A stretch of DNA of 64,000 nucleotides from Rugamonas apoptosis (GTDB taxonomy: Bacteria; Pseudomonadota; Gammaproteobacteria; Burkholderiales; Burkholderiaceae_D), in assembly GCF_014042355.1 (NCBI RefSeq), contig NZ_JACEZU010000001.1, positions 434,001 to 498,000 on the forward strand, given 5' to 3'. The notes beneath the pieces are model-generated. The model did no database searches. It was given only the letters and a program-made list of their open reading frames with translations, and had not been told where the DNA came from. Positions 53,282-62,152 of this stretch are shown one piece after another (within the stretch, counting starts at the first letter, position 1; every line of letters starts with the position of its first letter). Position numbers and translations under genes: made by a program.

Positions 53282-54434
53282 CTGCTACTTTCGTAAATAA
53301 TTCCAGCGTTTCGCGCTTGCGCTCCATGTCCTGGTCGGAGTCGGCATACTGTTTCGCGATCGCGATAAATTCGTCCTGCAAGGCCAGGAAGGCGTCCACC
53401 ATGTCCGGGTCGAAGTGCTGGCCACGCCCGGCCGTGATGATGGCCACGGCCTCCTCGTGCGACATGCCTTCCTTGTACACGCGGCGGCTGATGAGGGCGT
53501 CGTACACATCAGCCACCGCCATCAAGCGCGCGGAGATGGGGATGGCGTCGCCCGCCAGTCCTAGCGGATAGCCGCTGCCGTCCCACTTCTCCTGGTGGCC
53601 GTAGGCGATCTCCTTGGCGTACTTGAGGAAGTCCACCTCGATGCCCAGTTCACGCTCGGCCGTCATGATGGCGTCGCGCCCCAGCGTGGTGTGGGTCTTC
53701 ATGATCTCCATCTCGTACGGCTCGAAGCGGCCCGGCTTGAGCAGGATGCGATCCGGGATGCCGACCTTGCCGATGTCGTGCAGCGGCGCGGACTTGAACA
53801 GCAGTTCTATCGTCTCGTCGGTCAGGAAGGCGGCGAAGCGCGGGTTGGTGCGCAGCCTTTCCGCCAGCGCCTTGACGTAATGCGCCGTGCGGCGGATATG
53901 GTTGCCCGTCTCGCTGTCGCGCGTTTCGGCCAGCGACGCCATGGTGTGGATGGTCACATCCTGCAGCGCCACGATCTCGCGCGTGCGCAGCTCCACTTCC
54001 GTCACCAGGAACTGGTTCTGGTCACGCAGGAAGTCGTGCACCCGCTTCATGGACAACTGGGTCTTGATCCGCGCCAGCACGATGGGCGCCGATACGGGCT
54101 TGGTGATGTAGTCGACCGCGCCCAGGCTCAGGCCCAGCTGCTCGTCGGCCACCTCGCTCATGGCGGTGACGAAGATGACGGGAATATCGCGCGTGGCCGG
54201 ATCGGCCTTGAGCGCCTTGCACACGTCGTAGCCGCTCATACCCGGCATCATGATGTCGAGCAGGATCAGGTCCGGCTTGGCCTCGCCCCGGGCGATCTTG
54301 AGCGCGCGCTCGCCGTTGACGGCGATCTTGGTGCGGTAATCGTGTTCCAGCACGGCGCACAGCAGGTCGATGTTGTCCGGCGTGTCGTCCACCACCAGGA
54401 TGGTCGGCTTGGCTTGCAATGGGGTGGTCATCAT
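53271..54434 (-). CDS. REC-HD-GYP response regulator (c-di-GMP phosphodiesterase type)
   Basis: A 387-residue protein. The N-terminal receiver has D60 in LILLDIMMPGMSG, VDYITKPVSAPIVLARI; a coiled linker follows; the HD-GYP domain has GNHIRRTAHYVKALAERL, SAPLHDIGKVGIPDRILL, TTLGRDAIMTAERELG, YGHQEKWDGSGYPLGL (the GYP) and VADVYDALISRRVYKEGMS. It should hydrolyse cyclic-di-GMP under phosphorylation control. The start is ATG 54434 or 54431; GAGGAAG fits either. It is 22 nt downstream of the hybrid kinase gene, its probable partner, and overlaps SemiSWEET by 11 nt. Confidence 0.93.
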   Translation of the reverse strand: MMTTPLQAKPTILVVDDTPDNIDLLCAVLEHDYRTKIAVNGERALKIARGEAKPDLILLDIMMPGMSGYDVCKALKADPATRDIPVIFVTAMSEVADEQLGLSLGAVDYITKPVSAPIVLARIKTQLSMKRVHDFLRDQNQFLVTEVELRTREIVALQDVTIHTMASLAETRDSETGNHIRRTAHYVKALAERLRTNPRFAAFLTDETIELLFKSAPLHDIGKVGIPDRILLKPGRFEPYEMEIMKTHTTLGRDAIMTAERELGIEVDFLKYAKEIAYGHQEKWDGSGYPLGLAGDAIPISARLMAVADVYDALISRRVYKEGMSHEEAVAIITAGRGQHFDPDMVDAFLALQDEFIAIAKQYADSDQDMERKRETLELFTKVADAN

Positions 54435-54456
54435 CTTCCTCGGCTAATACCGTATT

Positions 54457-57400
54457 TTATAGCGATATTTGCAAGGCAGTCGCGACACCGCGCAATTCGT
54501 CGAGCGCGCCCTCGAAATCGTATTGCGCCAGCATGCGGCGCAGCTGGCGTGATGGCTCGCCTTGCCCGGCCGCCGTCAACATGGGGCACACGCGATCGAG
54601 CAGCTTGACGGCGGCCGCATCGTCCTGCGCCAGCAGCCGCGCCATCTCGCGCACTTCGCCGGCCAGCACGGCCGGATCGGCGGGCGCCGGGGCCGCAAGC
54701 GCCGCTTGCCCCGCCTGCGCGGCCGCAGGCGCCGCGGCGGCCGTGCCGCGCAGCGCCATCGACACCCGCGTCACCATCTCGCCCAACTCCTGGCCCATGG
54801 CGGCGAGGGCCGCATCGCGCCCCTCCTCCACGCCCTGGGCCAATATCTGTTCCACCTTGGCCGCCGCGTCGGCCAGCGCCATGGCGCCGATATTGCCCGC
54901 CAGGCCCTTGACGGTGTGGGCCTCGCGCGTGGCCGCCGCCAGGTCGTTGTTATCCATCGCATCGGCGATGCGCTGCATGGCGTCGATCTGGGTTTCCACG
55001 AATCGGCTTAGCAGCTTGCGCATCAAGGCCGCGTTGCCGCCCACCCGCTGCAGCGCCGCTTCCATTTTCAGGCCGGCGATGGCGGGCAGCGGCTGCGCTT
55101 CCGGCACGGCTTCCGGCGCGGCCGGTTCCGGCGCCGGTACGCGCGGCTTGACCCAGCGCGCCAGCGTCGTAAACAGCTGCGCCACGTCGATCGGCTTGGC
55201 GATGAAATCGTTCATGCCGGCCGCCAGGCATTTCTCCTTGTCGCCCACCATGGCGTTGGCCGTCATGGCGATCACGGGCAAGGCCGCGTGGCGCACATCC
55301 TCGCGCAGCTTGCGGGTGGCGTCGTAGCCATCCATAACGGGCATCTGGCAGTCCATCAGCACCCCGTCGTAATCGTTGGCGGCGAGCCTGGCCAGCGCCA
55401 GGGCGCCGTTGCTGGCGATGTCGACCCGCACACCGGCGTCACTCAGGATCTGCTGCGCCACCTCCTGGTTCACTTCATTGTCCTCCACCAGCAGCAGGTA
55501 AGCCCCGCGCACGGCCAGTTCGGCCTGGCGATAGCTGTCGTCGCGGCGCGCCTTGCGGCAGCGCCGCAAGTCCTGGCCGAACACGGTGGAGATCGAATCG
55601 AGCAAGGTCGAGGCGCTCACCGGCTTGCTCAGCGTGGCTTCCACGGCCAGGTCGTGCAGCTCATCGAGCAGGGCGTCGCGGCTGTAGGCGCTCACCATCA
55701 CCATGGCCGGCGGCGCCGCCCCCGCCGCCTCGGCCTCGGCGCGGATCGCCTTGACGGCGGCGACGCCATTCATGCCCGGCATCTGCCAGTCCATCAGCAC
55801 CACGCGGAACGGGCGCCCCTGCTCGCGCGCCTGCGCCACCGCGTACACGGCGTGGGCACCGCTATCGGCCGCCGCCGCGTCGAACTTCAGGGAGCCCAGC
55901 ATGCCGAGGAATATCTCGCGCGCGCTGGCGTTGTCGTCCACCACCAGCACCCGCAGGCCGCTGACGTCGGGCAGCGGCTGCGGCGGCTCCTGCTGGCCAA
56001 CCCCGAAGCGGGCCGTGAAGTAAAAATTGCTGCCCACGCCGGGCTGGCTGTCCAGCCCGATCTGGCCATCCATCATTTCCACCAGCCGCTTGCTGATGGT
56101 CAGGCCCAGGCCCGTACCGCCATGGTGGCGCGTGGTGGAGGCATCGGCCTGGGTGAAGGCGCGGAACAGGCGCGACTGTTGTTCCGGCGTGAGGCCGGGG
56201 CCCGTGTCGCGCACGTCCACCCGCAACGTCACGTGTTCGGCGCTCCGCTCCAGCACGCGGATAGTGACCACGATCTCGCCCTGTTCGGTGAACTTGATGG
56301 CGTTGTTGGTCAGGTTGATCAGCACCTGGCCGAAGCGCAGCGGATCGCCCAGCAGCGCGTGCGGCACGTCCGGCGCCACGTCGAACAGCAGCTCCAGGCC
56401 TTTTTCCTGGGCCCGCATCGTGGACAGGTCGGCGATGTTGCCCATCACGTCTTCCAGGAAGAAGTCGACCCGCTCGAAGGCCAGCTTGCCCGCCTCGATC
56501 TTGGAGAAGTCGAGAATGTCGTTGATGATGCCCAGCAGGTTGCGTGAGGCCGATTCCACCTTTTCCAGGTAATTGCGCTGCTTGGGCGTGAGGTCCGTTT
56601 GCAGCGCCAGATGGGTCATGCCGATGATGCCGTTCATCGGCGTGCGGATCTCATGCGACATATTGGCCAGGAAGTCGGACTTCATCTTGGTCGCGTCCTC
56701 GGCCGCCGTCACGGCATGCCGCAGTTGCTGTTCGGCCGCCAGGCTGGCCGTCATGTGCTTGAGCGCCTGCAGCAGTTCGCCTGTCTCGTCGCGCGAGGTG
56801 ACCTCGATCACGGAACTGAGATCGCCCTGCCCGACCCGGGTGGCGATGGCGATGGCCGCCTCCAGCGGCCGCGTGATGGAACGGGCCGAGATGGCGAAAC
56901 TCACGCCCACCGCCAGCGCCGCCACGCCCATCAGCGACATGATCAGCAGCGAACGGTTGATGTCGGCCCGGGCGCGGTCGGCGCTGGCCATCACCTGGCG
57001 CTGCTGCACGCCGTCCAGGGTCTTGATCTGCTCCAGCAGGTGGTTCAGCGCCGGCAGCGCCATGGTGTTCATCTTCGCCTCGGCGGCGTCGCGCTCCTCG
57101 GCTTCCACCAGGTCGGCCACGGCGATGAAGGAATCGTAGTAGGCTGCACGGGCCAGCTTGACCCGCTCGATCTGCAACCGCGCCTCCGGGGTGGCGTCCA
57201 GCACGGCCAACCGGTCCAGCTGGGCGTCGATCTCGCGCTTGATCTGGTCAATGCGGGCGTAACTGTCCACCCGCTGCCGCTTGTCCTTCTGGATGATGAG
57301 GGTGACGATGCGGGTGGCCGCTTCGCGCGACTGGGTGTCGATAATGTTGATGGCAGTGGCGGCGGCCCAGTCCTGGCTCAGGATATGGTCGGCCTCGGCG

Positions 57401-57513
57401 CGGATGGCGTAGATGCGGCTCACGCCGATCACGATCACCCCCATCATCAGCAAGATCAGGATCGCGTAACCGATGCTGACCCGCGCCCGGATACGGATAT
57501 CGCTGAAACGCAT
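54457..57513 (-). CDS. hybrid sensor histidine kinase, REC-REC-HPt
   Basis: A 1018-residue membrane-bound kinase. First membrane helix at about 12-33, a four-helix-bundle-type periplasmic sensor (34-185), second membrane helix 189-210, HAMP (211-263), HisKA with H287 in [10 protein letters not shown], HATPase with NNAIKF and GTGLGL (390-505), receiver 1 with D575 (VLMDWQMPG), receiver 2 with D721 (VLMDCQMPV), and a C-terminal HPt with H866 ([10 protein letters not shown]). GAAGGAAAG precedes ATG 57513. It is 22 nt upstream of the HD-GYP gene and 24 nt downstream of the CWC gene. Confidence 0.95.
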   Translation of the reverse strand: MRFSDIRIRARVSIGYAILILLMMGVIVIGVSRIYAIRAEADHILSQDWAAATAINIIDTQSREAATRIVTLIIQKDKRQRVDSYARIDQIKREIDAQLDRLAVLDATPEARLQIERVKLARAAYYDSFIAVADLVEAEERDAAEAKMNTMALPALNHLLEQIKTLDGVQQRQVMASADRARADINRSLLIMSLMGVAALAVGVSFAISARSITRPLEAAIAIATRVGQGDLSSVIEVTSRDETGELLQALKHMTASLAAEQQLRHAVTAAEDATKMKSDFLANMSHEIRTPMNGIIGMTHLALQTDLTPKQRNYLEKVESASRNLLGIINDILDFSKIEAGKLAFERVDFFLEDVMGNIADLSTMRAQEKGLELLFDVAPDVPHALLGDPLRFGQVLINLTNNAIKFTEQGEIVVTIRVLERSAEHVTLRVDVRDTGPGLTPEQQSRLFRAFTQADASTTRHHGGTGLGLTISKRLVEMMDGQIGLDSQPGVGSNFYFTARFGVGQQEPPQPLPDVSGLRVLVVDDNASAREIFLGMLGSLKFDAAAADSGAHAVYAVAQAREQGRPFRVVLMDWQMPGMNGVAAVKAIRAEAEAAGAAPPAMVMVSAYSRDALLDELHDLAVEATLSKPVSASTLLDSISTVFGQDLRRCRKARRDDSYRQAELAVRGAYLLLVEDNEVNQEVAQQILSDAGVRVDIASNGALALARLAANDYDGVLMDCQMPVMDGYDATRKLREDVRHAALPVIAMTANAMVGDKEKCLAAGMNDFIAKPIDVAQLFTTLARWVKPRVPAPEPAAPEAVPEAQPLPAIAGLKMEAALQRVGGNAALMRKLLSRFVETQIDAMQRIADAMDNNDLAAATREAHTVKGLAGNIGAMALADAAAKVEQILAQGVEEGRDAALAAMGQELGEMVTRVSMALRGTAAAAPAAAQAGQAALAAPAPADPAVLAGEVREMARLLAQDDAAAVKLLDRVCPMLTAAGQGEPSRQLRRMLAQYDFEGALDELRGVATALQISL

Positions 57514-57537
57514 GCGGCTTTCCTTCGCTACGGTGAA

Positions 57538-57771
57538 TTATTCGGGTTTGGTGGCGGTGGCGGTGGTGGGGCCGGCGGCGCTGGCGGCGCTGCCTGAGAT
57601 ATGGTGCCGCAGGCAATCGGGGCACCAGCACGACGGGTCGGCGGCCGGTGCCAGCACTTCAGTCGAGGGCACCGGCATCACCAGCGGCAGGCTGGCGCAC
57701 CAGCAGGGATCGGCGCCACCGTCGGCCATGGCACAGGTGAAGCTGGCGCCGCAACGCGTGCACACGCTCAT
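57538..57771 (-). CDS. cysteine-rich CWC family protein, 77 aa
   Basis: A 77-residue protein. MSVCTRCGASFTCAMADGG, then DPCWCASLP, and ADPSCWCPDCLRHH: the C-W-C elements and eight cysteines suggest metal binding. The C-terminal tail is Ala/Thr-rich. It overlaps the anti-sigma stop codon by 4 nt (ATGA) and is 24 nt before the kinase gene, so it looks like a real member of the operon. Function unknown. Confidence 0.82.
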   Translation of the reverse strand: MSVCTRCGASFTCAMADGGADPCWCASLPLVMPVPSTEVLAPAADPSCWCPDCLRHHISGSAASAAGPTTATATKPE

Positions 57772-58019
57772 GGCTGGCCGTCCTTGTCGCTTGGGTTGGT
57801 GGGGCCGGGCGGCGCGTCCATGTCCAGCGGGAAGCCGCGCATGGCCTTGCGCAGCAGCGACATCTGGCCGTTGAAGCGGGTGCAGGCGTCGCACACCATC
57901 AGGTGCAGCCGCATGCGGGTGCGTTCGACCAGCGACAGCTCGCGGTCCAGTCCTTCCGACACCAGCCGGTGCACTTCGCGGCAGGTAGGCTTGAGGCGGG
58001 TTTTATGTGTATCCGTCAT
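57768..58019 (-). CDS. zinc-finger (zf-HC2) anti-sigma factor, 83 aa
   Basis: An 83-residue protein. HRLVSEGLDRELSLVERTRM and HLMVCDACTRF give the zf-HC2 anti-sigma fold with H-x3-C-x2-C. No membrane segment is present, so it should be a soluble anti-sigma factor. It starts 21 nt after the sigma factor gene and is expected to bind that sigma factor. The stop codon overlaps the CWC start. Confidence 0.85.
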   Translation of the reverse strand: MTDTHKTRLKPTCREVHRLVSEGLDRELSLVERTRMRLHLMVCDACTRFNGQMSLLRKAMRGFPLDMDAPPGPTNPSDKDGQP

Positions 58020-58040
58020 CGCAGGCAGTCCATGGCACGG

Positions 58041-58616
58041 TCAGGCGGTCTGGCGGTTGCCAAACCAGTTCAAATCCAGGCATTCACGCAGGCGCATGCG
58101 GGCCCGATACAGGAGTACCCAAGCATTAGACGTGGTAATCGCCAATTCCTTACAAATTTCGTCCGTTTCCAGCTCCAGCCACTCGCGCATCATGAAAATG
58201 CGGGCCGTCTTGGCGGGCAGCTTCTCCAGGCACACCTCCAGCACCTTGAAAAAGTCCTTTTGCTCCAGCGTGCGGTCCGGATCGCCCCAAGCCAGCGGTT
58301 GTTCGCGGGTGTGGCCGTCGGCCAGGAACAGCGCGTCGATGGCGTCGTCCTCGGACTGGTCGTCGCAACTGTCGATCTGGCGCTCGCGGGTGCTGGCGCG
58401 CAGGTTGTCGATGATCTTGAACTTGAGGATGCCCGTCACATAGGTGCGCAGCGACGACTGGCCGGCGAACCGCTCGGGTTTTTCCAGCACGGCGATCAGT
58501 GCGTCCTGGACGGCGTCTTCGGCCAGCGCCTGGTTGCGCAACTGCAGATGGGCGAATCGGACCAGCAGGGGCCGCATCGCTTCCAGTTCGCGGTGGAGAG
58601 TGGGAGTGGGGGTCAT
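58041..58616 (-). CDS. ECF-type RNA polymerase sigma factor
   Basis: A 191-residue sigma-70 family protein. Sigma-2 region: VRFAHLQLRNQALAEDAVQD, LEKPERFAGQSSLRTYVTGI; sigma-4 region: LPAKTARIFMMREWLELETD, ITTSNAWVLLYRARMRLREC. The lack of regions 1 and 3 marks an ECF sigma factor, with an acidic spacer (DDQSEDDAIDALF) between. It is first of a six-gene minus-strand run and is followed by its likely anti-sigma. It diverges from argB. No strong ribosome site is seen before ATG 58616. Confidence 0.92.
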   Translation of the reverse strand: MTPTPTLHRELEAMRPLLVRFAHLQLRNQALAEDAVQDALIAVLEKPERFAGQSSLRTYVTGILKFKIIDNLRASTRERQIDSCDDQSEDDAIDALFLADGHTREQPLAWGDPDRTLEQKDFFKVLEVCLEKLPAKTARIFMMREWLELETDEICKELAITTSNAWVLLYRARMRLRECLDLNWFGNRQTA

Positions 58617-58641
58617 AAGGGCTCAGACTATCGGATGATCT

Positions 58642-58670
58642 CTGAAAATACAACACGTTGGCCCTATAAT
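58642..58670 (+). promoter_or_regulatory. sigma-70 promoter of argB
   Basis: CTGAAA (58642-58647, 4 of 6) and TATAAT (58665-58670, 6 of 6) are separated by 17 nt, 60 nt before the argB start codon. It lies in the 113-nt divergent gap with the sigma factor gene. Confidence 0.6.
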
Positions 58671-58729
58671 GCGTACTTGAGCACAGCTGCAGGCTGTAAA
58701 ATCGCAAAAATCTTAATTCCGGACCCGCC

Positions 58730-59653
58730 ATGACCCACCTGACCAACCTGAACCTAGGCATGAATGACGACCTGACTGCGGTGGCGCCGCAGATCAAGGC
58801 CCAAATTCTGGCCGAGGCGCTGCCGTACATCCGCAATTTCCACGGCAAGACCATCGTCATCAAATACGGCGGCAACGCGATGACCGACGAACGCCTGAAG
58901 CACGGCTTCGCGCGCGACGTCATCCTGCTCAAGCTGGTGGGCATGAATCCGGTGGTGGTGCACGGCGGCGGGCCGCAGATCGACAATGCCCTGAAAAAGA
59001 TCGGCAAGCAGGGCACATTCGTGCAGGGCATGCGCATCACCGACGAGGAAACCATGGAAGTGGTGGAGTGGGTGCTGGGCGGCGAAGTGCAGCAGGATAT
59101 CGTGATGTTAATTAATCACTACGGCGGCCAGGCAGTGGGCCTGACCGGCAAGGACGGTGGCCTGATCCGCGCCCGCAAGATGGCGATGCCGGACAAGGAC
59201 AATCCGGGCCAGTTCCTCGACATCGGCTTCGTGGGCGAGATCGACGCCATCAACCCGGCCGTGGTCAAGGCGCTGCAGGACGATGCGTTCATCCCCATCA
59301 TTTCGCCGATCGGCTTCGGCCAGGATGGTCAGGCTTACAACATTAACGCGGACGTGGTGGCCGGTAAGATCGCCGAAATCCTGAAAGCCGAAAAACTGAT
59401 CATGATGACCAACATCGCCGGCGTGCAGGACAAGCAGGGCAACCTGGTGACGGACCTGTCGGCCCGCGAGATCGACGAGATGTTCGCCGACGGCACCATC
59501 TCGGGCGGCATGCTGCCTAAAATTTCATCGGCGCTGGACGCCGCCAAGTCCGGCGTGAACACGGTGCACATCATTGACGGCCGTATTGAACACTCTTTAT
59601 TGCTCGAAGTCTTGACCGAACAGGCTTTTGGCACTATGATCCGTTCGCACTGA
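58730..59653 (+). CDS. argB: acetylglutamate kinase
   Basis: A 307-residue enzyme phosphorylating N-acetylglutamate in arginine synthesis. [12 protein letters not shown] starts the kinase core; [54 protein letters not shown] and [20 protein letters not shown] follow, and the C-terminal region has [20 protein letters not shown]. The N-terminal extension of about 40 residues before the core is typical of arginine-inhibited hexameric forms. The start could also be ATG 58760. Single gene with its own promoter. Confidence 0.96.
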   Translation: MTHLTNLNLGMNDDLTAVAPQIKAQILAEALPYIRNFHGKTIVIKYGGNAMTDERLKHGFARDVILLKLVGMNPVVVHGGGPQIDNALKKIGKQGTFVQGMRITDEETMEVVEWVLGGEVQQDIVMLINHYGGQAVGLTGKDGGLIRARKMAMPDKDNPGQFLDIGFVGEIDAINPAVVKALQDDAFIPIISPIGFGQDGQAYNINADVVAGKIAEILKAEKLIMMTNIAGVQDKQGNLVTDLSAREIDEMFADGTISGGMLPKISSALDAAKSGVNTVHIIDGRIEHSLLLEVLTEQAFGTMIRSH

Positions 59654-59696
59654 AAAAACGGCGACGCGTTGCGCACCGTTCTGACAGCGCGTCGCC
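59653..59696 (-). terminator. hairpin with T run on the minus strand, between argB and tRNA-Thr
   Basis: GGCGACGCG (59660-59668) pairs with CGCGTCGCC (59688-59696). The A run at 59653-59658 is a T run on the minus strand, so it would stop leftward transcripts (for example from the TraB gene). The arms may also end argB transcription weakly. Confidence 0.5.
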
Positions 59697-59706
59697 ACAT
59701 CAAAAT

Positions 59707-59781
<75 letters not shown>

Positions 59782-59828
59782 TCCGCAGCACAGTTCGCAC
59801 TCCCCTCCGCAGCCCCCTTCCCCAGCAG

Positions 59829-60773
59829 TCAGTAAATCCGCTCCACCGCCAGTCCGCGCTTGCGCAGCAATTCCGGCACGCTATTCGTTCCCACCAGATG
59901 CAACACCCCGATCGCCGCCAGGCTGTTCGTTTCGCGCGCCAGCAACGCCGCGATGCCATCGGCCAGGCCCGGATTGCGCCCATCCAGCAGCACCCGCTGC
60001 ACGAAACGGCCTGAGAAGGTGTCATCGTCGGCCGCCTTGCGCGCCAGCGTGTCGAGCGCCGTGGCGTCGGCGGCGCGCCATGCTTCAGCGATTTCGCGCG
60101 CCTGGCTGCTCTGCTGGTGGTCTTCGATGGCGGCGATGCCCTCCTGCAGGAAGCGCGACTGCTCCTCGATCGTCATGCGGTCGAACAGCGCCATCTGGCT
60201 TTCCGGCGATTCCAGTTCCAGCACCGGCAGCTTGCGCTGGTGCGCCTGGCGCGCCAGCCAGGCGTCCACCGCCAGCGCCGTGTCGTAGCCCTGGGCCGAG
60301 AATTCGCTCACCGTCAGCACGCTGGCCAGCAACCAGGGCTTCATGCCGGCCACCGTGTCGGAATCGAGCGCGTACTGGCGCAACAGGCGCTCCAGGCGCG
60401 GCCGGTATGGCGCCGGCAAGGCCGCCTGCGCGTTGCCCGCGCCGCGCGCGTACATGCCGTACTGCTGCACCGCCTGCGCCATGCGGGCCGGGTCGGCCAG
60501 CGGATCGATCTCCAGCGCCAGCACGGAAGCACGCTCCAGTGCGCCCAGCACGCGCGCTTCCAGCGGATAGAAATCGGGCGCGCCGACGTGAATGGTGCCG
60601 AACAAATACAGGGTGTGGCCATCGCGCGCCACCTTGAACAGGGCGCCGTGGTTTGGTGTGGCCTGCTGATTGGCCGGCTGGCCCGCCTGCGGCTGCGCGC
60701 CCTCCTGCGCCAACAGCGGATGGGGGGCAAACCAGAACAAACTGCAGAACAACACTATAATCTGGCGTCGCAT
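59829..60773 (-). CDS. TraB/GumN family exported protein
   Basis: A 314-residue exported protein. The signal peptide ends near LLAQ; the mature part begins with low-complexity EGAQPQAGQPANQQ and contains GALFKVARDGHTLYLFGTIH and VGAPDFYPLE, the family's metal-like motif GTIH. ASVLALEIDPLADPARMAQA and AIGVLHLVGTNSVPELLRKR complete the fold. The TraB/GumN family is of uncertain activity, with some members proposed to be metalloproteases. AAAGGAAAG precedes ATG 60773. Divergent from the nucleotidase gene. Confidence 0.88.
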   Translation of the reverse strand: MRRQIIVLFCSLFWFAPHPLLAQEGAQPQAGQPANQQATPNHGALFKVARDGHTLYLFGTIHVGAPDFYPLEARVLGALERASVLALEIDPLADPARMAQAVQQYGMYARGAGNAQAALPAPYRPRLERLLRQYALDSDTVAGMKPWLLASVLTVSEFSAQGYDTALAVDAWLARQAHQRKLPVLELESPESQMALFDRMTIEEQSRFLQEGIAAIEDHQQSSQAREIAEAWRAADATALDTLARKAADDDTFSGRFVQRVLLDGRNPGLADGIAALLARETNSLAAIGVLHLVGTNSVPELLRKRGLAVERIY

Positions 60774-60805
60774 GCTTTCCTTTGCTGCTATTGATCGAGA
60801 CGTCC

Positions 60806-61531
60806 GTGAATATTAACCGCAACCCGCCCGTGTGGCTGTTCGATCTGGACAATACGCTGCACAACGCCTCGCATGCCATCTTCCCGGCCATCATGGCCAA
60901 CATGAACCACTACATCGCCCGCGTGCTGGGCGACGGCACCACGCCGGCCAGCCAGGACGCGGTCAACGCGGCCCGCACCCTGTATTGGCAGCGCTACGGT
61001 GCCACCCTGCTGGGATTGGTCAAGCACCACGGCGTGCGGGCCGAGCACTTCCTGGCCGAAACCCACCACATGCCCGAGCTGACGGCCATGATACGGGCCG
61101 AACGGGGCCTGCGCCACCTGCTGCGCCGCCTGCCCGGCCGCAAAATCCTGCTGACCAACGCACCGCACGGCTATTCCACCCAAGTGCTGCGCCACCTGGG
61201 CCTGCACCGCCATTTCCAGCACCATGTGGCGGTGGAAGCGATGCGGGTGCATGGCCAGTTGCGGCCCAAGCCGTCCAAGCTGCTGCTGCGCCAACTGATG
61301 CGGCGCCACGGCCTCACGCCCGGCCGCTGCGTGCTGGTGGAGGACACCCTGGCCAACCTGCGCAGCGCCCACGCGCTGGGCATGCGCACGGCCTGGATCA
61401 CCCAATACCTGCGGGTGGGCGACGCGGTGGGCCTGGCCCATCCCGCCAAAACGCTAAATCGCCCCGGCTATGTCGATGTCAAAGTAAAATCTGTCAGGCA
61501 TTTGCCCGCGCGCCTGCACCGGCTGCGCTGA
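60806..61531 (+). CDS. HAD-family pyrimidine 5'-nucleotidase
   Basis: A 241-residue HAD phosphatase. Motif I VWLFDLDNTLHNASHAIF, motif II KILLTNAPHGYSTQVLRHLG, motif III with RPKPSKLL and motif IV CVLVEDTLANLRSAHALGMR are all present. It resembles pyrimidine 5'-nucleotidase (PpnN/SDT1-like) proteins, which dephosphorylate pyrimidine nucleotides. I choose GTG 60806 (MNINRNPPVW), with CGAGACGTCC before it; a TTG at 60782 would add eight residues without support. It is 33 nt before slmA. Confidence 0.86.
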   Translation: MNINRNPPVWLFDLDNTLHNASHAIFPAIMANMNHYIARVLGDGTTPASQDAVNAARTLYWQRYGATLLGLVKHHGVRAEHFLAETHHMPELTAMIRAERGLRHLLRRLPGRKILLTNAPHGYSTQVLRHLGLHRHFQHHVAVEAMRVHGQLRPKPSKLLLRQLMRRHGLTPGRCVLVEDTLANLRSAHALGMRTAWITQYLRVGDAVGLAHPAKTLNRPGYVDVKVKSVRHLPARLHRLR

Positions 61532-61564
61532 CGCGGGTTTTTTCATCCTTCCTATCGAGATCAC

Positions 61565-62140
61565 ATGGCAAGCACACCGCCGGGCCAGCGCCGGATGCAA
61601 ATTCTCCAGGCCCTGGCCGAGATGCTGGAACAACCCAAGGGCGACAAGATCACCACCGCCGCGCTGGCGCGCAAGCTGGCGTTTTCCGAGGCGGCCCTGT
61701 ACCGCCACTTCGCCAGCAAGGCCCAGATGTTCGAAGGACTGATCGAGTTCATCGAAACGTCCGTGTTCAGCCTGATCAACCAGATCACCGAGCGCCAGGA
61801 CGACGGCATGGCGCAGGCGCGCGACATGGTGGCCATGCTGCTGCAATTCGCCAGCAATAATCCCGGCATGACGCGGGTCTTGATCGGCGATGCCCTGGTC
61901 AACGAGGATGAGCGCCTGCAGCAGCGCATGAACCAGTTCTACGACCGCGTGGAACTGGCCCTGAAACAGGCGCTGCGCGCGGCCGCCGCCGAAGGCCAGG
62001 CGCCAGAGGCCGAAGTGACGGCCCGCGCCGGCATGCTGACCAGCTTCGTGCTGGGCCGTTGGCACCGCTACGCCAAGAGCGGCTTCAAACACCATCCGGC
62101 ACAGGACGCGGCGCTGCAGATCGCCCTGCTGCTGGCGTAA
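61565..62140 (+). CDS. slmA: nucleoid occlusion factor SlmA
   Basis: A 191-residue TetR-fold protein that binds chromosomal SlmA sites and blocks FtsZ polymerisation over the nucleoid. The HTH region ITTAALARKLAFSEAALYRH, FASKAQMFEGLIEFIETSVF matches SlmA closely, with the C-terminal FVLGRWHRYAKSGFKHHP. ATG 61565 follows GAGATCAC. It precedes the pabB gene by 12 nt. minCDE is 50 kb away in the same window. Confidence 0.93.
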   Translation: MASTPPGQRRMQILQALAEMLEQPKGDKITTAALARKLAFSEAALYRHFASKAQMFEGLIEFIETSVFSLINQITERQDDGMAQARDMVAMLLQFASNNPGMTRVLIGDALVNEDERLQQRMNQFYDRVELALKQALRAAAAEGQAPEAEVTARAGMLTSFVLGRWHRYAKSGFKHHPAQDAALQIALLLA

Positions 62141-62152
62141 CACGACATCGAA

